A stretch of 64,000 nt of DNA from Dyadobacter sp. CECT 9275 (GCF_907164905.1 NZ_CAJRAF010000002.1:3348001-3412000), one strand, 5' to 3'; positions 44,481 through 53,614 are shown, counted from the stretch's first letter. The notes: generated by a model from the sequence alone, not told the origin. Translations and numbers: made by a program.

Positions 44481-44516
44481 AAGGGAGTGACTGCAAACTG
44501 GTTCACTCCCTTTTTA
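44481..44516 (+). terminator. Terminator after MarR gene
   Basis: AAGGGAGTGA pairs with TTCACTCCCTT around an 11-base loop and is followed by TTTTATTTTT. Confidence 0.9.
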
Positions 44517-44729
44517 TTTTTGGTTAACAAACCTTAACAAAAAGGATAGCCACTTACCCGCTGTTGCTGTAAACCTTTTGCAGATATCCCGTGTCTAAAC
44601 CCTGTATCATGAAGTAAGATTACCAAAACTGATGATACCGTTAGCATTTTAAACACCTATCAGCTCAGACGATTTGCTCAGGAGTTAATATCGGAGTATC
44701 TAAGCTGATTTTAAACAACAAACAGACAA

Positions 44730-45458
44730 ATGAAAAAGGGAATGTTATTGAGTGCTCTGCTGGCCGGAGCCGTTGCATTGGAGTCCGTCGCTCAGGTGAA
44801 GTATATCGAACAGCTGCCGCAACGCAAAATTGAAGTTACAGGTACTGCGGAAATGGAAGTCGTTCCGGATGAGTTGTATTTTAATATCTCTCTGAGAGAA
44901 TATTATGGAGATGAAAAAAATCAGAAAGACAAAGTTCTCATCAGTACCCTGGAAAAGCAGCTGGTCAAGGCCGTAGCGGAAGCAGGACTACCCGAAAAGA
45001 GCTTATCCATCAGTGGTGTTGGCGGTTATCAGAATTATGTTGATAAAAAGAAAAAACCTGCTTCCTTCCTCGAAAATAAACAATATGAACTGAAAGTAAA
45101 CAGTCCGGAGAAGCTTGATATCATCCTGTCGAAGATAGACAGCCGGGGCGTTCAATACGCGAATATCGGCAGAGTAGATCATTCCAAAAAAGAAGAATTC
45201 AAAAAACAGGTAAAATCCGATGCATTGAAGGCGGCGAAAAGCAAAGCTGAATATCTGCTGGCCTCGATAGATGAAAAACTTGGAAAAATACTGGAAATAA
45301 GAGAGCTCGACGAAAGTATCAATTATCCTCAACCTATGTTTGCCAAAGCCAATGTCCGCGCTTTTGCGGAAGCAGCCGACGCGGTAACTGAAAGTGATGT
45401 GCAGTATCAAAAGATAAAAATAACCTACAGAATGCAGGCAGCTTTCGAAATCAAATAG
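44730..45458 (+). CDS. SIMPL-domain (DUF541) exported protein
   Basis: This 242-residue protein has a short signal peptide (MKKGMLLSALLAGAVALESVAQ) and a SIMPL/DUF541 domain. Its segments are IEVTGTAEMEVVPDELYFNIS, AGLPEKSLSISGVGG, YELKVNSPEKLDIILSKI and KKQVKSDALKAAKSKAEYLL. Members are periplasmic and form oligomers; the role here is unknown. About 210 bases before it, after the MarR terminator, hold no gene that I can support. Confidence 0.87.
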   Translation: MKKGMLLSALLAGAVALESVAQVKYIEQLPQRKIEVTGTAEMEVVPDELYFNISLREYYGDEKNQKDKVLISTLEKQLVKAVAEAGLPEKSLSISGVGGYQNYVDKKKKPASFLENKQYELKVNSPEKLDIILSKIDSRGVQYANIGRVDHSKKEEFKKQVKSDALKAAKSKAEYLLASIDEKLGKILEIRELDESINYPQPMFAKANVRAFAEAADAVTESDVQYQKIKITYRMQAAFEIK

Positions 45459-45568
45459 GCTGGCACAATTGTTTCTGGTACCTCGTGATATCCGATGAGA
45501 AAAATCATTTCTTTTCTTTCAAAACATCGGTAACTTTAATGGATCAACCAAAAAAACCAGATAAAATC

Positions 45569-45889
45569 ATGAGTATCAACGCAAAACACCTTGCCACTTT
45601 TATACTTGGAGCTGCCGCAGGCGTGGCAGCGCACAAATATCTTCAGTCAGAAGAAGGCGAAAAGCTTCTGGAAGATTTGAAAACCAAAGCGAGCGATCTT
45701 AAGGCGGAAGCAGAAAATGCCGTGGACAAAGCGCCCGAGTATTTTGAAGAACTTAAAACCAAAGGGGCCGAAACACTGAAATCAAATTTCCCCGATGCAG
45801 AGCAGTTCTTTAAGGAACTGTTTGAAAAGTTTTCAGGAAAAGGCACAACGGCCACAGGAACGGACATTGATCCGAATCCTGCCACATAA
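45569..45889 (+). CDS. YtxH-like small membrane-associated protein
   Basis: This ~106-residue protein begins MSINAKHLATFILGAAAGVAAHKYLQ, a glycine/alanine-rich hydrophobic helix, then a long amphipathic and acidic helix-rich tail with repeated lysine and glutamate (LKTKASDLKAEAENAVDKAP). This is the plan of YtxH/gas-vesicle-like stress proteins. ATG 45569 is preferred; in-frame starts at 45539 (ATG) and 45485 (GTG) would put 10 or 28 polar residues before the helix. Function unknown; envelope stress is a common guess for the family. Confidence 0.75.
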   Translation: MSINAKHLATFILGAAAGVAAHKYLQSEEGEKLLEDLKTKASDLKAEAENAVDKAPEYFEELKTKGAETLKSNFPDAEQFFKELFEKFSGKGTTATGTDIDPNPAT

Positions 45890-45900
45890 CCGATTCGTAT

Positions 45901-45957
45901 AGCCTGAAGACAGAAAAGGGCCGGAAATTTTCTTCGGCTCTTTTCTGTCTTCAGGCT
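45901..45957. terminator. Long bidirectional hairpin between YtxH-like and Nudix genes
   Basis: AGCCTGAAGACAGAAAAG (45901-45918) pairs perfectly with the arm at 45940-45957, and GCCG/CGGC extends the stem inwards. The right arm contains the last codons and stop of the convergent Nudix gene. T- and A-rich parts of the arms suit termination in both directions. Confidence 0.8.
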
Positions 45958-46541
45958 GCCAACAGATTATTCAGTTGCGCATACTGGATGAGCATCATGG
46001 TTTTTGCATCCCTGATCTCCCCACTTTTAAGCATCTGCACGGCTTTTTCAAAGGCAATTTCCATCACTTCAATATTTTCCTGCTCGGCATCACAGCCGCC
46101 TCCGGCACCCATCTTCATGCCCTCATCATATTCGGCCACGAAAAAATAAAGGATCTCCGTGACAGAACCCGGTGACATGTAGGCTTCAAATATTTTCTTC
46201 ACCGAACCGATCTTATACCCTGTTTCTTCCTCCGTTTCCCGCCTGATACAGGCCTCAGCATTATCCTTGTCGAGCAACCCCGCACAGGATTCTATCATCA
46301 TCCCTGTTGCATTACCGTTGGTATAGGTCGGCAACCTAAACTGTTGCGTTAGAATAATACTTTGCTTGATTTTATTGTACAGCAAAATCGTTGCACCGTT
46401 TCCGCGGTCGTAGGCTTCCCTGGATTGCCTTTCCCAAACGCCATCTTTCCGCTGATAATCGAACGTGAATTTTCGGAGGGTATACCAGTTGTCCGACAAT
46501 ACCTCTTCCGACACAATCTTTACATTTTTATTCGTGAACAT
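45951..46541 (-). CDS. Nudix hydrolase (NudK-like)
   Basis: This 196-residue protein has a Nudix box around residues 95-120: GLLDKDNAEACIRRETEEETG, where RETEEETG supplies the metal-binding REuxEExG core. The position usually held by the first glutamate of the box is asparagine. Upstream segments ILLYNKIKQSIILTQQFRLPTY and the C-terminal EVMEIAFEKAVQMLKSGEIRDAKT (given in pieces) match the GDP-mannose pyrophosphatase NudK group. The substrate is therefore probably a nucleotide sugar. It is divergent from a DeoR gene. Confidence 0.88.
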   Translation of the reverse strand: MFTNKNVKIVSEEVLSDNWYTLRKFTFDYQRKDGVWERQSREAYDRGNGATILLYNKIKQSIILTQQFRLPTYTNGNATGMMIESCAGLLDKDNAEACIRRETEEETGYKIGSVKKIFEAYMSPGSVTEILYFFVAEYDEGMKMGAGGGCDAEQENIEVMEIAFEKAVQMLKSGEIRDAKTMMLIQYAQLNNLLAA

Positions 46542-46564
46542 GATAAATGCTGATCATTTATGAT

Positions 46565-46572
46565 TATTTTTG
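46565..46572 (+). promoter_or_regulatory. Candidate -7 element of the DeoR gene
   Basis: TATTTTTG matches TAnnTTTG and lies 20 bases before the ATG at 46592. It forms one half of a palindrome with the minus-strand element next to it. Confidence 0.5.
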
Positions 46573-46574
46573 AA

Positions 46575-46605
46575 CAAAAGTACTTCTAAATATGAGTTTT
46601 CAAAA
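46575..46605 (-). promoter_or_regulatory. Candidate promoter of the Nudix gene
   Basis: On the minus strand TTTTG (46605-46601) is followed after 18 bases by TACTTTTG (46582-46575), a good -33/-7 pair. The -33 part lies inside the first codons of the DeoR gene. Confidence 0.55.
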
Positions 46606-47338
46606 CCGGAAGAATAAAATTCTTCAGCTTGTCAGGGAACATGGCGAGGTGAACATAAAGGAATTATCCGCTGCCACCGGCGCCTCAGGAATCACAATCA
46701 GGCGTGACTTGCAGGTACTAGCCGAAGACGGCCTGATTTTCCGCACCCACGGTGGCGCCATGAAACCCGACCTCGTTAAAACACCTGTGGATTTTATAAA
46801 CAAAGTTGCCCGCCATATTTCAGAAAAAGACCAGATATGCAGGCGGGCCGTACAGCTGATCGAGGAAGGAGATACCCTCTTTATGGATTGCGGCAGTACG
46901 GTTTTCCGGCTTTGCGGATTGATAAGGCACATGGATGTTCGGGTGATTACCAATTCTTTACCCGTGGTGCACGAACTGATGGGCAGTACAGTCCGGCTGA
47001 ACCTGATCGGCGGCGAACTGGATAAAATGCGGCAGGCAATGCATGGCAGTATTGCGGTGGAGCACATCGGCCGATACCACGCCAACAAAGCTTTTGTCGG
47101 TGTGGATGGCATTTCCGCCGCAAAGGGCCTGTCCGCCAGCAGTGAGAAGGAAGCTGAAATTACAATGGCCATGGCAGCAAATTCCAGCCAGACCTACCTG
47201 CTTTGTGATGCTTCCAAAGTTGGCAGGGACAGCTATCTTCAATTTGCGGATATTGATATCCTTTCTGCTTTGGTAACCAATGAAAAAACAGAATCCGTAT
47301 TGAAAATTCAGGAGAAAGGCCTTCCGGTGCTTATTTGA
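46592..47338 (+). CDS. DeoR-family transcriptional regulator
   Basis: This is a 248-residue sugar-responsive repressor. The N-terminal helix-turn-helix has VREHGEVNIKELSAATGASG and TIRRDLQVLAEDGLIFRTHGG, which is the DeoR signature. The C-terminal sensor domain has GDTLFMDCGSTVFRL, VITNSLPVVHEL and VGVDGISAAKGLSASSEKEAE and would bind a sugar phosphate. It shares a 50-base divergent region with the Nudix gene. Control of that gene is a reasonable inference; no sugar catabolic operon adjoins it. Confidence 0.93.
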   Translation: MSFQNRKNKILQLVREHGEVNIKELSAATGASGITIRRDLQVLAEDGLIFRTHGGAMKPDLVKTPVDFINKVARHISEKDQICRRAVQLIEEGDTLFMDCGSTVFRLCGLIRHMDVRVITNSLPVVHELMGSTVRLNLIGGELDKMRQAMHGSIAVEHIGRYHANKAFVGVDGISAAKGLSASSEKEAEITMAMAANSSQTYLLCDASKVGRDSYLQFADIDILSALVTNEKTESVLKIQEKGLPVLI

Positions 47339-47395
47339 TAGTTAAGTTTTATATTGCCGTTTCAAAATAAAATCTAAAGTAACAATAATACCCTT

Positions 47396-47902
47396 ATGAA
47401 AACTGCCTCTTACTGGATTGAAAGATACAACCTGCTTCCGCATCCGGAAGGAGGTTATTTTGCAGAAACCTACCGGTCAGCGGAGGGTATCAGCCAGGAA
47501 GCGTTGCCTGACCGGTTTTCGGGAAACAGAGCGTTTTCAACGGGGATATATTTCCTTTTGGAATCACATCATTTTTCTGCTTTACACAGGATCCACTCGG
47601 ACGAGATGTGGCATTTTTATGCTGGCGACCCGCTGGACATATTCGTAATGTATCCTGAAACCGGGGATCTGCAGATCATTCAGCTCGGACCGGACCCGGA
47701 GCTGGGACAAACGTTTCAGGCCGTAGTTCCCGCCGGAACCTGGTTTGGTTCGCGTACGGCTCCCGGCGGGCGTTTTTCTCTGGTGGGCTGTACTGTAGCC
47801 CCGGGTTTCGACTTTGCCGATTTCGAAATGGGCAGCCGCGAATTCCTTTCAGAAGAATTTCCCCAGCATCATGCCCTGATACAGGAACTTACACATTCCT
47901 GA
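47396..47902 (+). CDS. Cupin-fold DUF985 protein
   Basis: This 168-residue protein has YNLLPHPEGGYFAETYRS at the N-terminus, then ALHRIHSDEMWHFYAGDPLDIF and VPAGTWFGSRTAPGGRFSLVGCTVAPGFDF. HPEGG, the H-S-D-E-x-W-H-F-Y cluster and the closing CTVAPGFDF are hallmarks of the DUF985 cupins. Some relatives are sugar epimerase-like, but no activity is established for this one. It follows the DeoR gene by 57 bases and may be co-transcribed. Confidence 0.9.
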   Translation: MKTASYWIERYNLLPHPEGGYFAETYRSAEGISQEALPDRFSGNRAFSTGIYFLLESHHFSALHRIHSDEMWHFYAGDPLDIFVMYPETGDLQIIQLGPDPELGQTFQAVVPAGTWFGSRTAPGGRFSLVGCTVAPGFDFADFEMGSREFLSEEFPQHHALIQELTHS

Positions 47903-47917
47903 ATCCGACGAATTCTT

Positions 47918-49684
47918 TCAATAACCAACGCTTACATCATCCCCCCTTGGATCTGAACCGCCTTCCAGCCAGCCATCCGGACGGATCAGGATACAATCCA
48001 TCCGACCGATGGTGTTACGTTGCTGTTCAAGGATATATCCTTTTCCCGTCAATCGCTGGATGGTGCCTCCGGAAAATGCATTGGCCTCAAAAGTGGTTTT
48101 ATCAGGCAGCCACTGATGATGGAATTTCAATGCATTTACAGCCTGCTGCATAGTCATGCCATGTTCCAGAACATTTAACAGGGTCTGGTATACCGACGTT
48201 ATGATTGTTGAGCCACCTGGAGTGCCCAGCACCATCAGCAGCTTTCCGTCTCTTTCAATGATCGTTGGCGTCATGGACGATAGCATCCTTTTTCCTGGGG
48301 CTATAGCGTTGGCTTTATTTCCAATGAGGCCATACATATTGGGAGCTCCTGCTTTTATACTGAAATCATCCATTTCGTTGTTCATTAAAAATCCGCCGCC
48401 CTTCACCACCACTCCGCTGCCATAACTCCCGTTGAGGGTGGTGGTAACGGCCACGGCGTTGCCCTCTTTGTCCACAACCGAAAAATGCGTGGTTTCCATA
48501 CTTTCATATCCCGCTATCTCCCCACCATGGATATTTTTGCTATCCGTGGCCTGGGCCCAGGAAAAATCTTTCCAGCGGTTTTGCAGATAATCCTTGCTCA
48601 TAAGGCGGGATGCAGGGATTTTCACAAAATCAGGATCTCCCAGAAATTTTGCCCTGTCGGCGTAAACCCTCCGTTCGGCTTCAATCATCACCTGGACGGT
48701 GGAATCATTGTGCCATCCCCATTTCTTTAAAGGATAAGGTTCAACCAGGCGCAGTAATTGTACCAGCGCAATTCCGCCGCTGGATGGCGGCCCCATGGTA
48801 ATTACCTTATAATCCTTATAGTTTTCCAGAATGGGTTCTCTCCATTGTGCATGGTAATTGTTTAGGTCTGCCCGGGTTATGATACCCTGTTGATCCCGGC
48901 CAATATCTTTTGAAAGCAGTCTGGCCACTTTCCCTTTGTAAAAACCGTCCCGCCCTTTTTTCTGAATTTTCTTCATTACCTTGGCCAGATCTTTCTGAAC
49001 AAGCACATCTCTCGCGGCCCAATCCTTACCAGACGGCGCCTGAAAATACCCCGTTCCGGGATTTACCGCCAGCAGGTCTTTTTTAATAGCATTAAGTCCA
49101 CGGGCTTCTCTTTCCGTTAGCAAGACACCCTTAGTGGCCAGATCGACGGCCGGCTGAAGCAGTGCTTTCCAGGGAAGCCTGCCATACCTGGCATGAACCT
49201 GCGCCATACCATCCACAGAGCCCGGCACTCCTGAGGCCAGCCTCCCCAGGGTACTCAAATCAGGGATGATGTTACCAGCCTTGTCCAGATACATATCCGC
49301 ATGGCTTTTGGCGGGTGCTTTTTCCCGGAAATCGATGCTGTAACTTTTTCCTGTATGCTCACGGAAAACCAGAAACCCTCCTCCGCCTATATTACCTGCC
49401 GCCGGATGTACCACGGCCAGTGCAAACTGCACCGCCACAGCGGCATCCACGGCATTGCCTCCCGCTTTCAGTATTTCAACGCCTACACGGGATGCCTCCG
49501 GATGCGCAGAAGCTACCATGCCATTTTGGGCCATTACACCTTGCCTGTCTGTAAAAAAAGCCTTTTGGGCCGGGTCGTCGGACAAAAACCGATAGAATCC
49601 CGTGGATTCCCTTACCGGCTGCTGAGCCAGGGATATTCCTGAAAAAAAAGTAAATACTAAAATAAACCGGCAGGGTATTTTCAT
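47918..49684 (-). CDS. ggt: Gamma-glutamyltransferase
   Basis: This periplasmic Ntn-hydrolase degrades glutathione and transfers gamma-glutamyl groups. The 588-residue precursor has a signal peptide (MKIPCRFILVFTFFSGISLAQ). The large subunit shows GMVASAHPEASRVGVEILK, GGNAVDAAVAVQFALAVVHP and GGGGFLVF-like NIGGGGFLVF. The self-cleavage site is at the Thr-Thr of METTHFSVVDKEGNAVAVTTT, beginning the small subunit, followed by LNGSYGSG and MNNEMDDFS. SSMTPTI and GTPGGSTIITSV are also typical. ATG 49684 is preferred to one 36 bases upstream. Confidence 0.95.
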   Translation of the reverse strand: MKIPCRFILVFTFFSGISLAQQPVRESTGFYRFLSDDPAQKAFFTDRQGVMAQNGMVASAHPEASRVGVEILKAGGNAVDAAVAVQFALAVVHPAAGNIGGGGFLVFREHTGKSYSIDFREKAPAKSHADMYLDKAGNIIPDLSTLGRLASGVPGSVDGMAQVHARYGRLPWKALLQPAVDLATKGVLLTEREARGLNAIKKDLLAVNPGTGYFQAPSGKDWAARDVLVQKDLAKVMKKIQKKGRDGFYKGKVARLLSKDIGRDQQGIITRADLNNYHAQWREPILENYKDYKVITMGPPSSGGIALVQLLRLVEPYPLKKWGWHNDSTVQVMIEAERRVYADRAKFLGDPDFVKIPASRLMSKDYLQNRWKDFSWAQATDSKNIHGGEIAGYESMETTHFSVVDKEGNAVAVTTTLNGSYGSGVVVKGGGFLMNNEMDDFSIKAGAPNMYGLIGNKANAIAPGKRMLSSMTPTIIERDGKLLMVLGTPGGSTIITSVYQTLLNVLEHGMTMQQAVNALKFHHQWLPDKTTFEANAFSGGTIQRLTGKGYILEQQRNTIGRMDCILIRPDGWLEGGSDPRGDDVSVGY

Positions 49685-49910
49685 ATGGTTTCTATTGGCG
49701 TTGATGCTGTAATTTACCAAATGTTGGTAAAAGGTTGATAAGAAATCGTTTTTGTGAAATTTTTAATAAAAATCATTTTACTGAGATTTTCATTTCAGCA
49801 ATTCAAACAGGTTAAATGCCTTTTATAACAATTTACTTCGCCACCAAAAACAATACCATTACCTTTTGTAAACGATTGGCCCTGTATTTCAAATCAAGAG
49901 ACTTATAACA

Positions 49911-51152
49911 ATGAAATTTTTACGGCAGATATACGAGAGTTTCCGGTTTGCATGGCAGGCGCTTAAGTCCAATATAACCCGTACGATTCTTTCCCTGCTG
50001 GGTGTCACCGTCGGGATTTTTGCTATTGTGGCCGTATTCACCATTGTTGACTCGCTGGAAAAAAGTATACGGGATAGCCTCAAGTCCATTGGTGAAGATG
50101 TTTTTTATGTACAAAAATGGCCCTGGGGCTTTGGAGGTGAATATCAATGGTGGAAGTACTTCCAGTGGCCCAGCCCCTCCAATGCGGAATACAAGTTCCT
50201 TTATGACAACATGGAAAAAGCAAGTGCCGTAGCCGTTATGGACTTCAGGGGCGGGGTTACTTTAAAAAACGGAAGTAACAGTATGGATGCCCTCATTCAG
50301 GGAATATCCTATGAATACAACCAGATCTCCGATGTTCCGCTGGTATCAGGCCGCTATTTTATGCAGCAGGAAACCTCCAACGGAAGAAATGTGGCCATTA
50401 TTGGCTGGGATATTGCACAGGCACTTTTTCCAAACCAGGTTGCCGAAGGAAAGATTTTTAAACTGGCAGGGAATAAATTTACGGTTGTTGGTGTACAGGA
50501 AAGAAAGGGGGAAAGCCTGGTTGACTTTGGCGGAAACCCGGATAAGAAATGTATCATAACCTATGGATCTTTTGCCAAGATGTTCCAGTCGGGCAGGCCG
50601 GACCCTGATATTGTTGTAAAAGGCCTGCCGGGTGATGAAGGCCTCAAAGAAGCAGAAGCCGAGGTAATCGGCCTGATGCGAACCAAAAGGGGAATCAAAC
50701 CCAGAGGAGAGAATAATTTTTCTATCAACCGCCCCGAAGCGGCCGCTCAGGCAGTTTCAGGCTTGTTTTCCGTACTCACGCTGGCAGGTTGGGTAATCGG
50801 GAGCTTTTCTATTCTGGTAGGAGGTTTTGGAATCGCCAACATTATGTTTGTATCCGTCAAAGAGCGGACAAACCTGATCGGTATCCAAAAATCTCTGGGA
50901 GCGAAAAATTATGCTATCCTCTTCCAGTTCCTTTTCGAGGCTGTCATGCTCAGCCTGGTGGGCGGTCTGGTGGGTATCTTCCTGGTTTTTCTGCTGAGTT
51001 TTATGCAATTAGGATCCCTGAAGATTATCCTGATGCCTTCTAACGTCGTACTAGGTCTGGCTGTTTCATCGGTGATCGGGGTACTTTCCGGAATTATCCC
51101 TGCTATGCTGGCGGCACGCATGGACCCCGTAATAGCCATACGCGCCAAATAA
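49911..51152 (+). CDS. ABC transporter permease (MacB/FtsX family)
   Basis: This 413-residue membrane protein has the MacB-type plan. One N-terminal helix (ITRTILSLLGVTVGIFAIVAVF, residues ~22-43) is followed by a large extracytoplasmic MacB_PCD domain (~50-270). Three C-terminal FtsX helices carry GGFGIANIMFVSVKERTNLI, GIQKSLGAKNYAILFQFLFE and LSGIIPAMLAARMDPVIAIR. It would work with an ATPase that is not adjacent. The substrate class (lipoproteins, peptides, drugs) cannot be told. Confidence 0.92.
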   Translation: MKFLRQIYESFRFAWQALKSNITRTILSLLGVTVGIFAIVAVFTIVDSLEKSIRDSLKSIGEDVFYVQKWPWGFGGEYQWWKYFQWPSPSNAEYKFLYDNMEKASAVAVMDFRGGVTLKNGSNSMDALIQGISYEYNQISDVPLVSGRYFMQQETSNGRNVAIIGWDIAQALFPNQVAEGKIFKLAGNKFTVVGVQERKGESLVDFGGNPDKKCIITYGSFAKMFQSGRPDPDIVVKGLPGDEGLKEAEAEVIGLMRTKRGIKPRGENNFSINRPEAAAQAVSGLFSVLTLAGWVIGSFSILVGGFGIANIMFVSVKERTNLIGIQKSLGAKNYAILFQFLFEAVMLSLVGGLVGIFLVFLLSFMQLGSLKIILMPSNVVLGLAVSSVIGVLSGIIPAMLAARMDPVIAIRAK

Positions 51153-51215
51153 TCTCTTGGAAAAATCATTCCGATTTACGAAGTTCGCTTTCATTCACAC
51201 TTAGACGATCATACT

Positions 51216-51656
51216 ATGCGCAAATGGCTCATTCTCTTTATATTCCTGGCAATCATTTTCGGGATATTGTATTACATTACCTTCGGCTATTACAGCGAAG
51301 GAAAGCGTGGCGGATATGTAAACAAAATCAGTAAGAAAGGATATCTGTTTAAAACATTTGAAGGAGAACTGCGCATCGGCGGTATTTATGAGGGAGACGG
51401 AACGATGAATGCTTCTGAATGGTCGTTTTCTGTCAGTAATAGCAACAAAGAGGCAATTGCCAATCTGGAAGAAGCCATCAAAAACGGTTCAAGGGTTTCA
51501 TTGACCTATGAAGAGAAATTTTTCACGTTACCCTGGAATGGAGATACCAAATATTTTGTGACAAAGGTTGAGGTTTTACACAACAGCCGCAGTGCTTTCC
51601 CGCCTGCCCAGCAATTACCTGCTCCCACGGAAATAGACACCAATTCGGTTTTATAA
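51216..51656 (+). CDS. Conserved small membrane-anchored protein
   Basis: This 146-residue protein has one N-terminal membrane helix (MRKWLILFIFLAIIFGILYY) and an extracytoplasmic domain with GYYSEGKRGGYVNKISKKGY, LFKTFEGELRIGG, EWSFSVSNSNKEAIANLEEA and LTYEEKFFTLPWNGDTKYFV. The pattern resembles a Bacteroidota family that is sometimes mislabelled as 6-phosphogluconate dehydrogenase; no dehydrogenase motif is present. It follows the permease by 63 bases. Function unknown. Confidence 0.78.
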   Translation: MRKWLILFIFLAIIFGILYYITFGYYSEGKRGGYVNKISKKGYLFKTFEGELRIGGIYEGDGTMNASEWSFSVSNSNKEAIANLEEAIKNGSRVSLTYEEKFFTLPWNGDTKYFVTKVEVLHNSRSAFPPAQQLPAPTEIDTNSVL

Positions 51657-51664
51657 ATTAGTCA

Positions 51665-51715
51665 AAATGGTTATATCAGGAGAGTCGCTCAATGACTGTC
51701 CTGATATAACCATTT
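51665..51715. repeat. Perfect 17-bp inverted repeat between convergent genes
   Basis: AAATGGTTATATCAGGA (51665-51681) is exactly complementary to 51699-51715. The 17 bases between them contain AGTC/GACT, so the stem can extend with one G-G mismatch to a loop of 7. The stop of the heparinase-like gene lies in the left arm. It may be a terminator for the convergent genes, although no T-run of note follows on either strand. Confidence 0.8.
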
Positions 51716-53586
51716 CGACTACTGAAGGTGAGCTGTCTGCTCTCCGTTTTTTGGCCATACAAACCCGAGTACCACCCGGCAGACGCAACCGCCGGAATTT
51801 CTGTTCCCGCATGATCAAAAGCAATGAGGGAGAAGCGCTCCGGAAAAAATTCGGATGGGTGCCAGTGCTGACACATAGAGATACCCGCGGGGATATTTGC
51901 CATGCGATCCTCAACTTCCCAACGCAGCCTTCCTGCATTTTTCCGGACACGCCGGTAATGTACAATCCCGTTACCTGCTTGCCTGAAACCTTCAAAACTT
52001 CCCTCAAACACGGTATCTTCCCCTTCTTCCGTCCACTTTCCTTCGCTTTTATGAATCCAGTCGTACCAGATAAACCGGGGGCCTTTCCGCATCTGATCAA
52101 AATCCCCGGGCATCACTGTATTGTGGCTGGCCGTTCCGGCAAAATACTGCGTCAGCTTTTCGTCCGTATTATATTTAAAGGTACCTGCATCGCGCAATAT
52201 ATTTTCTCCGTTTACCCAGAGGTCAAGATGCAGGTTGTCAGCCTGAAAAGGCCTGTTTTTATAATTTCCGCAACGCAGAAACGTGAGACTTTCCTTCTCT
52301 TTTAATAGGTAATATCCTCCGCTGGCAAATTCAAAAGCGCCTGATCCTCCGGAGATCTTTCTAACAGGCAGGTTGTCTGTTACACCCAGCCAGCCCGCTT
52401 CTTCCTGCCAAATACCATCGGAATACCCCAGATTTATTTTTAAAGTACCAGCCAATGCGGATAACTGCGGGCGATAATCGCGGAAATGGGAATTTGTCAG
52501 CGGAAAAAATAAGGCACCGTCGTTATTACCATAATTGGGTAACCAGCCCGAGGTATCATCCTGGCAGGTTCTGAGAAACTGAAGCGATTTCTCCGCCCTG
52601 TCGTAAACAATATCACTGAATTGCTCTCCGTTTAATTCGGAAAGTTTCAGCCCCCAGGTAAGTAGCTGCACCACCACCCGATGGTAATTCATTGAGAACT
52701 GAAGATAGGTCCCATCCTGATCAATCTGGTACTCAATTTCCTGCTCAAACCATTTCTTGCCGTTTTCTTTCCAACGCTCGCTTTCCGGGAAAAAAGGATA
52801 TAAAAGTCCCACCAGATACAACGTGAGTGTTTCGGTGATGGCGTGATTATTTCTGACTGCAATTCTGGAGAACTGAATATTTTCAGCTACATGCCTCATT
52901 TGCTGGTCCATACTGCGGGAAATTATCTGAAACGTTTCGGCCGTAAGGTTATCCGAATATTTGTAATAATACAAAGCGAATGTCCAGTTTAAAACCCGTA
53001 GCGATATTTCCTGGCTACACCTCCAGTTGGGCCCGCAATTAACAGGGTTGGCTTTAATCCAGTCTTCTATTTCATAAAATACCTTTTCGGACTGATCTTC
53101 CTTAAAATGGTGGTCATACCTTATGAGGTCATATAAAAAGGTAAACCGGGATCTTTCCCAGACATATTTGATGTCACCCGCCTGTTTGGAAAAATCAGGG
53201 ATTTCTGTCCAGTGTTTATCCCGATCATACCGGTACCCGGTTTCGGGATTGGTATGCCAGCCGGTGACCGTGTACCAGGTTGAGCTGAAAAACAGATGCG
53301 TTCCCGCGTAAAGTCGTTCAACCTTTTGCTTCAGGCTATCCTTCTCTTCTTCCGGCAAAAAAGGTATCCCGGATAAAGTCTCATCTCCCGGTTTCCCATC
53401 CAGAAAAAACCTTCCGCCCTGTTGGTACCATTGTTCCTTGGTCATAAAAGTGCCGCTGGTTTTGTCGACAGGGAATCGCCTTTTCAGCAGTCCCGTTCGC
53501 AGCTGAAACTCGTGCCAGCTCCTGAACGCCGCATATCGAAAGCCCATGTTGCGGAATAGCTGGAAAAGATTCAGAAAACGGGTCAT
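51676..53586 (-). CDS. Heparinase II/III - alginate lyase-like protein
   Basis: This 636-residue protein has an N-terminal alpha/alpha toroid-like domain with YDRDKHWTEIPDFSKQ, LIRYDHHFKEDQSEKVF, GPNWRCSQEISLRVLNWTFA, FSRIAVRNNHAITETLTLYL and FSMNYHRVVVQLLTW. A C-terminal beta-sheet domain follows with LWVNGENILRDAGTFKY and FAGTASHNTVMPGDFDQM. The NNHAITE histidine and the YHRVV tyrosine are the expected lyase residues. It has no clear signal peptide. It lies 29 bases downstream of the bi-domain oxidoreductase gene; such pairs occur in exopolysaccharide loci, where the protein may act in export or tailoring of uronic-acid polymers. Confidence 0.88.
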   Translation of the reverse strand: MTRFLNLFQLFRNMGFRYAAFRSWHEFQLRTGLLKRRFPVDKTSGTFMTKEQWYQQGGRFFLDGKPGDETLSGIPFLPEEEKDSLKQKVERLYAGTHLFFSSTWYTVTGWHTNPETGYRYDRDKHWTEIPDFSKQAGDIKYVWERSRFTFLYDLIRYDHHFKEDQSEKVFYEIEDWIKANPVNCGPNWRCSQEISLRVLNWTFALYYYKYSDNLTAETFQIISRSMDQQMRHVAENIQFSRIAVRNNHAITETLTLYLVGLLYPFFPESERWKENGKKWFEQEIEYQIDQDGTYLQFSMNYHRVVVQLLTWGLKLSELNGEQFSDIVYDRAEKSLQFLRTCQDDTSGWLPNYGNNDGALFFPLTNSHFRDYRPQLSALAGTLKINLGYSDGIWQEEAGWLGVTDNLPVRKISGGSGAFEFASGGYYLLKEKESLTFLRCGNYKNRPFQADNLHLDLWVNGENILRDAGTFKYNTDEKLTQYFAGTASHNTVMPGDFDQMRKGPRFIWYDWIHKSEGKWTEEGEDTVFEGSFEGFRQAGNGIVHYRRVRKNAGRLRWEVEDRMANIPAGISMCQHWHPSEFFPERFSLIAFDHAGTEIPAVASAGWYSGLYGQKTESRQLTFSSRNGYIRTVIERLS

Positions 53587-53614
53587 TTATGATCAGGATA
53601 TATTTTGACAAATT

